A DNA stretch of 64,000 nucleotides from an uncultured Bacteroidales bacterium (GTDB lineage: Bacteria; Bacteroidota; Bacteroidia; Bacteroidales; UBA932), in NCBI GenBank assembly GCA_944322715.1, contig CALUPT010000001.1, positions 124,001 through 188,000 of the forward strand, read 5' to 3'. Shown one piece after another: positions 58,930 to 64,000 of this stretch (positions are counted from its first letter, which is position 1; each line of letters begins with the position of its first letter). The position numbers and the translations under genes are program-made. The notes under the pieces are model-generated. The model was not told where the DNA came from. It did no database searches and saw nothing but the letters and a program-made list of their open reading frames with translations.

Positions 58930-61353
58930 ATGCGACAGTATGTTCTGATTTTTATGCTGCTGTTTCTGTCCGGCCTTCATGCGGATGGGCAGAACAGGCT
59001 GGAGGGCTGGGATGCGGCAATGATAGATGGACGGCTGCTGGAAGGACGGTGGCCGGCACACTGGATTTCGGTCCAGGACATGTCCGAGAATGAATATACG
59101 GTGTGCCATTTCAGGAAAACCTTTGAACTCGGTGCGGCCCCGGAGAATTTCATCGTCCATGTCTCGGCCGACAACAGGTATAAACTCTATGTCAACGGCA
59201 GTTTTGTCGGTCTGGGGCCTGAATACGGGGATGTGTATAACTGGAATTATTCTACCTATGATATAGGACCGTATCTGAAACAGGGCGTGAATGTCGTTGC
59301 TGCCGTAGTGTGGAATTTCGCCGCCAGCCGTCCTTTGGCTCAGATGAGCTTCGGCAAGACCGGTTTCATCATGCAGGGAAATACGCAGCAGGAGGATATT
59401 GTCAACACGGATGGATCATGGCTGGGTTTTCATGACCGGTCATACTCTCCCTATATGCAGCCGGTTTCAGGATACTATGCGGCAGGAGCCTGCGAACAGT
59501 TCACCGCATCCGGATATCCGTGGGGCTGGGAACAGCCGGACTATGATGATTCGGGATGGCAGAAGGTCAGGGTGCTGATCCAGGGTGCGGCCAAGGGTGC
59601 GAGAGACTATCCGGGATGGCAGCTTGTCCCGTCACCGGTGCGGCAGATGGAGCTGAAACCGTTCCGGATGCCGAAAATCCTCAAGGAGAAGGGCCGTATT
59701 GGCGATATGGAAGACATGGTGGATATGGAGGTGTCATCTTCCGGACTCCTCGCCGGGACGCAGCCGCTGGTGATACTGCCGGCTACCGAGGCGGAAATCC
59801 TGATAGACAATTCTGTCCTTGTCACAGGCTATCCGACAGTCAAATTCAGCGGAGGTGCAGGATCAGAGATAGTGATGCAGTATGCGGAGTCCCTTTACAA
59901 GGAAGGCAGCTGGAATGACAAGGGAGACAGGAACGAGGTCGATGGGAAGCATTTTATCGGCTATGCCGACAGAATCCTTCCCGATGGAGGGCAGGACCGT
60001 TCATTCACCCCTTTGTGGTGGAGGACATGGAGATATTTGAAACTGTCAGTCAGGACAGCGGATGAACCGCTTGTTATAGAGGATATTCATGCCATGTCTT
60101 CGATGTATCCTCTCGAAAGGGAGTCTTCATTCTCTGCACCAGGTATTGAGGATGCCGGCAGGATGATAGAGACCGGCTGGCGGACTGCCCGCCTGTGTGC
60201 TGCCGATACGTATATGGACTGCCCGTATTATGAGCAGCTGCAGTATTTCGGCGACACGAGAATACAGGCTCTGATAACCATGTACAATACCAGAAACGAT
60301 GAACTGGTGCGTTATGCCATAGAACAGGGATTCAGGTCAATGGTGCCGGATGGAATCACGATGAGCCGCTATCCTTCATCGCTTCATCAGTTCATACCTC
60401 CGTTCTCCCTCTGGTGGATATGCATGTGCCATGACTACTGGATGTACAGAGGCGATGCCGGTTTTCTGAAGTCGATGCTGCCTGCTGTCCGGACGATCCT
60501 TTCATGGTATGAATCCTATTTGAGACCGGACATGAGTCTGGACAGGATACCTTTCTGGTTTTTCATGGACTGGTGCGGGACGCCCGACGGAGAGCCGGTA
60601 AGGGAAAGGGATGGCAACTCCATTGTCCAGGATCTCCAGTATGTGCTTGCCCTTTCGGCTGCAGCGGAGATGGAAGAGACGTTCGGGCAGCCGGCCATGG
60701 CAAAGCATTATTCGGAAACGGCGGATGCCATAAGGAGTACGATAAAGGACAAATACTGGGACGAAGACAGGGGCCTGTTTGCGGATACATTCGGCCGCAG
60801 CAGTTATTCCCAGCACGGGAACATACTGGCTATCCTTGCGGGTGTGGTGTCCGGCAAGGATGCCGGAGCACTGTTCGACAGACTTTTGGATGACAGGTCG
60901 ATATGGCAGTGCACCCTCTATTACAGATATTATCTGATGCAGGCGATGAGACTGTCCGGACGGGGGGATATGCTGCAGGATGAGCTTCAGCCTTGGCGCG
61001 ACCAGCTTGCCCTCGGGCTGACCACATGGGCAGAGCAGCCTGAACCATCGAGGTCCGACTGCCATGCCTGGAGCGCGAGTCTCAATGTCGAGTTTTTCCG
61101 CACGCTTCTCGGGATAGACAGTGCGGCTCCCGGATTCAGCGAGGTCAGGATTGCTCCATCGCTGGGCCGCCTGAAGGAGGCATCCGGCGAAATCCCTCAT
61201 CCTGACGGCAAGGTTTCGGTTTCGTATTCCGTTTCGGATGACGGCAGGATGACCGCGGAAATCTCCATTCCTGAAACCGTGACCGGCACATTCGTCTGGA
61301 AAGACCGTACCTGCCGGTTGAAAGGCGGCTCCAACACCATCTCCGTCCGGTAG
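58930..61353 (+). CDS. GH78 alpha-L-rhamnosidase-like enzyme
   Basis: Exported protein of 807 residues (signal MRQYVLIFMLLFLSGLHADG). An N-terminal beta-sandwich with FIVHVSADNRYKLYVNGSFVGLGP, the carbohydrate-binding module fold of GH78 proteins, precedes an (alpha/alpha)6 barrel with DCPYYEQLQYFGDTRIQ: Asp430, Glu435 and Asp442 match the catalytic and binding acids of the family, and Glu702 in TWAEQPEPSRSDCHAWSAS matches the catalytic base. A C-terminal beta domain ends the chain. The DCPYYEQLQYFGD form differs from the DCPQRDER-type of characterised rhamnosidases, so another deoxy-sugar or linkage is possible. It has its own promoter and no nearby SusCD pair. Confidence 0.88.
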   Translation: MRQYVLIFMLLFLSGLHADGQNRLEGWDAAMIDGRLLEGRWPAHWISVQDMSENEYTVCHFRKTFELGAAPENFIVHVSADNRYKLYVNGSFVGLGPEYGDVYNWNYSTYDIGPYLKQGVNVVAAVVWNFAASRPLAQMSFGKTGFIMQGNTQQEDIVNTDGSWLGFHDRSYSPYMQPVSGYYAAGACEQFTASGYPWGWEQPDYDDSGWQKVRVLIQGAAKGARDYPGWQLVPSPVRQMELKPFRMPKILKEKGRIGDMEDMVDMEVSSSGLLAGTQPLVILPATEAEILIDNSVLVTGYPTVKFSGGAGSEIVMQYAESLYKEGSWNDKGDRNEVDGKHFIGYADRILPDGGQDRSFTPLWWRTWRYLKLSVRTADEPLVIEDIHAMSSMYPLERESSFSAPGIEDAGRMIETGWRTARLCAADTYMDCPYYEQLQYFGDTRIQALITMYNTRNDELVRYAIEQGFRSMVPDGITMSRYPSSLHQFIPPFSLWWICMCHDYWMYRGDAGFLKSMLPAVRTILSWYESYLRPDMSLDRIPFWFFMDWCGTPDGEPVRERDGNSIVQDLQYVLALSAAAEMEETFGQPAMAKHYSETADAIRSTIKDKYWDEDRGLFADTFGRSSYSQHGNILAILAGVVSGKDAGALFDRLLDDRSIWQCTLYYRYYLMQAMRLSGRGDMLQDELQPWRDQLALGLTTWAEQPEPSRSDCHAWSASLNVEFFRTLLGIDSAAPGFSEVRIAPSLGRLKEASGEIPHPDGKVSVSYSVSDDGRMTAEISIPETVTGTFVWKDRTCRLKGGSNTISVR

Positions 61354-61428
61354 CTTTTCTGTCGACTTGGCTGTAACCGGGCCGTGTTTTTCCGTGTCTA
61401 CTTTTCCGGGCTGGTACAAAGAAAGACA

Positions 61429-61527
61429 TTTCAGGTCGGGTTTTGTTACAATAATGCCCCGTTTTAGGTCACACTTTATTACAAAAAATATTGGTTTCAG
61501 GTCGGGTTTTGTTACAACTGAAGCTAA
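61429..61527 (+). repeat. Direct-repeat array, 3 units of 33 bp
   Basis: Units at 61429, 61462 and 61495. Each has a 23-bp core beginning TTT(C/T)AGGTC and ending GTTACAA or ATTACAA, then 10 unrelated bases. Units 1 and 3 have identical cores; unit 2 differs at seven or so positions. The 33-bp period is exact. Confidence 0.95.
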
Positions 61528-61619
61528 GAAAACCGGCCAACTTGCCGAACGAAAATCAGCCGATTTGCCGAATGAAAACCGGCCAATTTGCCGAATGAAA
61601 ACCGGCCAACTTGCCGAAC
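61528..61619 (+). repeat. Direct-repeat array, 4 units of 23 bp
   Basis: Units at 61528, 61551, 61574 and 61597 with no spacer, each GAAAA(C/T)C(G/A)GCC then (A/G)A(C/T)TTGCCGAA(C/T). Units 1 and 4 are identical. A partial fifth (GAAAAT) follows. The array abuts the 33-bp array exactly, with no base between. Confidence 0.95.
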
Positions 61620-61635
61620 GAAAATTAAAAACCCG

Positions 61636-61666
61636 TTGATAATCAATAAAAATTATCATATCTTTG
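61636..61666 (+). promoter_or_regulatory. Predicted promoter of the AAA/DUF4143 ATPase gene
   Basis: TTG at 61636-61638 and TATCTTTG at 61659-61666, an exact TAnnTTTG match with 20 bp between. It begins 17 bp after the 23-bp array. Confidence 0.6.
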
Positions 61667-61688
61667 CTTCGGTTTTATAGACGAAGAT

Positions 61689-62957
61689 ATGTATAGACCG
61701 AGAATAGCAGATGGAATGCTGAAAAATCAGTTGTCCGCATCAGGTATGGTCTTGATACAGGGACCGAAATGGTGCGGGAAAACGACAACGGCAGAGCAGC
61801 AGGCCGGAAGTATATTGTATATGGATTTGCCCAGGACAAGAGCCTCTAACCTGCTTCTTGCCGAGACGGATCCTCAGGTGCTTTTTCAAGGTGATGTCCC
61901 GAGGCTTATAGATGAATGGCAGCTGGCTCCGAAGCTGTGGGACGCTGCCCGTTTTGAAGTGAGCCACAGAGGAAAGCCAGGGCAGTTGATTTTTACAGGG
62001 TCGGCTGTTCCTCCCGACATGTCGGAATTGACCCATTCCGGAACCGGCAGGGTCGCATGGTTGACTATGCGCCCGATGAGCCTGTGGGAATCAGGGGATT
62101 CCAACGGAAAGGTCAGTGTAGCGTCTCTGTTCAACGGAGAATTTTCACCTGCGGAGTCTGTTGATATTTCATTGAAAGAACTGGCTTTTCTTGTCAGCAG
62201 AGGCGGCTGGCCCGGTTCTCTTGAACTGTCGCGGGACGCGGCGTTGTTGCAGGCAATGAATTATCTGAATGGTGTGATTCACAGCGATATATCACGGGCG
62301 GACAATGTACGGCGTGATCCGGAATCCGCGCTCAGACTGCTGCGGTCGTATGCCAGACATCAAGGGCAGCAGGTCCCTGTCAGTACGATATATGCCGATT
62401 TGTCCGGAAACGGGATGCCGAGTATGGGCGAAGATACGATAGTTTCGTATATTCAGGCATTGAAGAAAATATTCGTGATAGAGGATATGCCGGCATGGAG
62501 TCCCAACCTGCGTTCAAAGACAGCTATAAGGACATCCGATACGCGGTATTTTGTGGACCCTTCTATCGCTGTTGCGGCCATGGCAGTCGGGCCTGATGAT
62601 TTATTGAATGACCTTAATACATTCGGACTGTTTTTCGAGACCTTGGCTGTCAGGGATTTGCGGGTATATGCAGATGCCCTTGGAGGACAGGTTTACCATT
62701 ACAGGGACAAAAACGGTCTGGAATGCGATGCCGTCATACATTTGCGAAATGGAAATTTCGGTCTGGTGGAGATTAAGCTTGGAGGTGACACCTTGATTGA
62801 CGGCGGAGCAGAGACACTGCTGAAACTTTCATCGAAACTCGATACGCAGAAAATGAAACAGCCATCATTCCTGATGGTGCTTACGGGGATAGGCCAGTAC
62901 GCCTATTGCCGGAAGGATGGCGTATATGTCGTGCCGATAGGCTGTCTTAAAAATTGA
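61689..62957 (+). CDS. AAA ATPase with DUF4143 domain
   Basis: Cytoplasmic ATPase of 422 residues. An AAA_14-type domain has Walker A GPKWCGKTT (residues 25-33) and a Walker B-like PRLIDEWQ (about 74-81), then FTGSAVPPDM and GRVAWLTMRPMSLWESGDS. The C-terminal DUF4143 domain (about 195-370) contains HSDISRADNVRRDPE and ends with a PD-(D/E)XK-like strand pair, YHYRDKNGLECDAVI and GLVEIKLGG (Glu, Lys). These ATPases are widespread, often multicopy in Bacteroidales, and of unknown function. The direct repeats immediately upstream may be operator or recognition sites; that is inference. Confidence 0.9.
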   Translation: MYRPRIADGMLKNQLSASGMVLIQGPKWCGKTTTAEQQAGSILYMDLPRTRASNLLLAETDPQVLFQGDVPRLIDEWQLAPKLWDAARFEVSHRGKPGQLIFTGSAVPPDMSELTHSGTGRVAWLTMRPMSLWESGDSNGKVSVASLFNGEFSPAESVDISLKELAFLVSRGGWPGSLELSRDAALLQAMNYLNGVIHSDISRADNVRRDPESALRLLRSYARHQGQQVPVSTIYADLSGNGMPSMGEDTIVSYIQALKKIFVIEDMPAWSPNLRSKTAIRTSDTRYFVDPSIAVAAMAVGPDDLLNDLNTFGLFFETLAVRDLRVYADALGGQVYHYRDKNGLECDAVIHLRNGNFGLVEIKLGGDTLIDGGAETLLKLSSKLDTQKMKQPSFLMVLTGIGQYAYCRKDGVYVVPIGCLKN

Positions 62958-62959
62958 AC

Positions 62960-62992
62960 TTGGCTGAAAGTCAGAAATATTCCGTACATTTG
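62960..62992 (+). promoter_or_regulatory. Predicted promoter upstream of the exonuclease remnant
   Basis: TTG at 62960-62962 and TACATTTG at 62985-62992, an exact TAnnTTTG match with 22 bp between. The ATG of the short remnant at 63019 is at a normal distance; the transglutaminase gene at 63143 would have a 145-nt leader. Confidence 0.5.
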
Positions 62993-63018
62993 CGGTATTG
63001 CGTTGAGTAAGGCGGAAC

Positions 63019-63138
63019 ATGTCCATTGTCGCATTCATAGATACCGAAGTCGATCCAAGAAACGGCAAGGTGCGAAGGTTTCGAGCCGGTTCATGGACCG
63101 GGAAATCATGGTCGTGCTGCCAGGACTTAAAATCATAA
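63019..63138 (+). pseudogene. Possible N-terminal remnant of a DEDD exonuclease/helicase gene
   Basis: A 39-codon ORF starts MSIVAFIDTEVDPRNGKV. FIDTEV is the Exo I motif (DxE) of DEDD 3'-5' exonucleases and stands at the very start, as in exonuclease-RecQ-type proteins of Bacteroidetes. After GKV the sequence (RRFRAGSW...) no longer resembles an exonuclease and stops after 21 more residues. With the normal promoter spacing in front, this looks like the beginning of a gene whose body was lost. It could also be a chance match in a leader region. Confidence 0.35.
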
Positions 63139-63142
63139 AATC

Positions 63143-64000
63143 ATGAAGCATTGTGCAATGTATCTGACGACGGTATCTTGTGCCGTCTTTTTGTCCCTGT
63201 CTACTGCATCTGTCATGGATGGCCGGGATGGGAGCATGTCCGGAGATGACTGGGAGTCCGTCAAGTCCCGTCTGCCCGGGTATGTGGCTGCCGGGATAGA
63301 CAGTGAAAAAGGTATCAGTCTGACAGAAGAGGAAAAGGAGTGCCTTGCTTTTCTGTATGGGGCGATGCCTCTGCCGGATATGACGGGCTATCCTTTCAGG
63401 TATTGGGTGGACAATGTCCGCAAGACCCTGGAGGTGCGGAAGAATGCGGCATGGGAGATTCCGGAGAGGGAATTCAGGCATTTCGTGCTCCCTTTGAGGG
63501 TCAACAATGAGGCTCTGGATAATTTCAGGACAATATATGCCGATGAACTCTGTGCGAGGGTCGAGGGTATGACTCTGGCGCAGGCGGCACTGGAAATCAA
63601 CCACTGGTGCCATGAAATGGCTACATACGCCCCGTCCGATGCCAGGACACTTTCTCCGACAGGGACAATCGCTTCAGGGTTGGGGAGATGTGGTGAGGAG
63701 TCGGTGCTGGCCGTAGCGGCCTTGCGTGCTGCCGGCATTCCGGCGAGACAGGTCTATACTCCGCGCTGGGCTCATACTGATGACAACCACGCATGGGTAG
63801 AGGTCTATGTCGATGGCAACTGGCATTTCATGGGCGCCTGCGAACCTGAGCCTGTCCTTGATCTGGCATGGTTCAATGCTCCGGTCTCGAGGGCGATGCT
63901 GCTCCATACGCTTGCTTTCGGAGACTACGATGGGCCGGAGGATGTCATAAGAAGGACGCATTCATTTACGGAAATCAATGTCATAAAAAGTTATATCCCG
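63143..64000 (+). CDS. Transglutaminase-like domain protein (3' truncated by window edge)
   Basis: Exported protein; 286 residues are visible and the frame is open to the edge. The signal peptide is MYLTTVSCAVFLSLSTA. After a helical region (about 30-150, ECLAFLYGAMPLPDMTGYP) comes a transglutaminase/papain-like core with the full triad: Cys183 in GLGRCGEESVLAVAALRAAGIPAR, His216 in DDNHAWVEVYVDG and Asp224. The YAPSDARTLSPTGTIASGLGRCGEES layout resembles large Bacteroidetes transglutaminase proteins of 800-900 residues, so about two thirds lie outside the window. Such domains act as proteases or amidases; the role here is unknown. It starts 5 bp after the exonuclease remnant. Confidence 0.88.
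   Translation, partial: MKHCAMYLTTVSCAVFLSLSTASVMDGRDGSMSGDDWESVKSRLPGYVAAGIDSEKGISLTEEEKECLAFLYGAMPLPDMTGYPFRYWVDNVRKTLEVRKNAAWEIPEREFRHFVLPLRVNNEALDNFRTIYADELCARVEGMTLAQAALEINHWCHEMATYAPSDARTLSPTGTIASGLGRCGEESVLAVAALRAAGIPARQVYTPRWAHTDDNHAWVEVYVDGNWHFMGACEPEPVLDLAWFNAPVSRAMLLHTLAFGDYDGPEDVIRRTHSFTEINVIKSYIP

Larger units (their letters stand above)
61354..61688. other. Gene-free spacer holding two adjoining direct-repeat arrays
   Basis: This 335-bp spacer has no credible coding sequence. It contains the 33-bp and 23-bp arrays described separately and the promoter of the ATPase gene. The first 75 bp show no clear feature. Confidence 0.8.

Noticed and set aside
61429..61619. CRISPR array
   Set aside because: The spacers are 10 bp or absent, the two halves have different repeats, and no cas gene is near.
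60502..61659. 385-residue minus-strand ORF whose first 80 residues are repetitive
   Set aside because: The repetitive peptide is only the translation of the two DNA repeat arrays, and the rest is antisense to the GH78 catalytic region.

Overview
The window reads as a chromosomal segment of a gut-type Bacteroidales bacterium with roughly balanced GC (judged by eye). The supporting signs are a SusC/SusD pair, many lipoproteins with acidic or lysine-rich residues after the lipobox cysteine, GH92 and GH78 enzymes, a Tat system with only TatA and TatC, a fused glycogen synthase/phosphorylase, the gene order ileS - DksA-like - lspA, and repeated -7 elements of the Bacteroidetes type TAnnTTTG. The genus cannot be fixed from the sequence. 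No rRNA, tRNA, CRISPR array or complete insertion sequence was seen.

Region 1 (1-23.5 kb) is a polysaccharide utilisation locus on the plus strand. It holds a SusC (cut by the left edge), SusD, a DUF1735 lipoprotein, two tandem clan GH-A-like lipoproteins, a GH2 beta-galactosidase with a ricin-like domain, a GH92 alpha-mannosidase, a GH92-GH16 fusion, two large fimbrillin-like/L-domain lipoproteins and a DUF1573 lipoprotein. The enzyme set fits a galactose- and mannose-containing glycan such as a host glycoprotein glycan; this is inference. No classical PUL regulator (hybrid two-component system, ECF sigma/anti-sigma) is present in the window.

Region 2 (23.5-27.7 kb) holds an Rpn-like PD-(D/E)XK nuclease and the most unusual gene of the window: a predicted membrane-spanning regulator with an extracytoplasmic LamG-like plus kelch-propeller sensor, one transmembrane helix and a cytoplasmic SARP-type winged-helix/BTAD output. 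A run of nine G residues breaks its reading frame; eight would restore one protein of about 872 residues. This is either a phase-variable switch or a sequencing error, and it is the best candidate for an undescribed system.

Region 3 (27.8-35.2 kb) is a sugar-oxidation and export group: a cytoplasmic Gfo/Idh/MocA oxidoreductase, tatA, a Tat-exported Gfo/Idh/MocA oxidoreductase, a DUF1080 (3-keto-glycoside hydrolase family) lipoprotein, tatC, a sugar MFS transporter and a ROK glucokinase. Together they suggest periplasmic C3 oxidation and cleavage of a glycoside followed by uptake and phosphorylation.

Region 4 (35.3-38.7 kb, minus strand) is the housekeeping operon engB - prs - small Cys-rich membrane protein - der. 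Region 5 (38.7-49.7 kb) is a glycogen/alpha-glucan locus: glgB, GH133 debranching enzyme, GT4 transferase, GH57 amylase with a histone H1-like tail, and a GT3-GT35 fusion. Region 6 (49.6-58.8 kb) is housekeeping: ribF, a 50-residue small ORF, greA with a terminator-like leader hairpin, a HIT protein, a thioredoxin-fold lipoprotein without active-site cysteines, then tsaB and cvpA on the minus strand, ileS, a DksA-like protein and lspA.

Region 7 (58.9-64 kb) is accessory: a GH78 rhamnosidase, a double direct-repeat array (3 x 33 bp then 4 x 23 bp), an AAA/DUF4143 ATPase, a possible promoter-plus-N-terminus remnant of an exonuclease gene, and a transglutaminase-domain protein cut by the right edge. 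A short repeat family with the core GTCATCCTGA...GAAGGATCTG occupies four intergenic spacers (13.7, 31.6, 35.3 and 57.6 kb).
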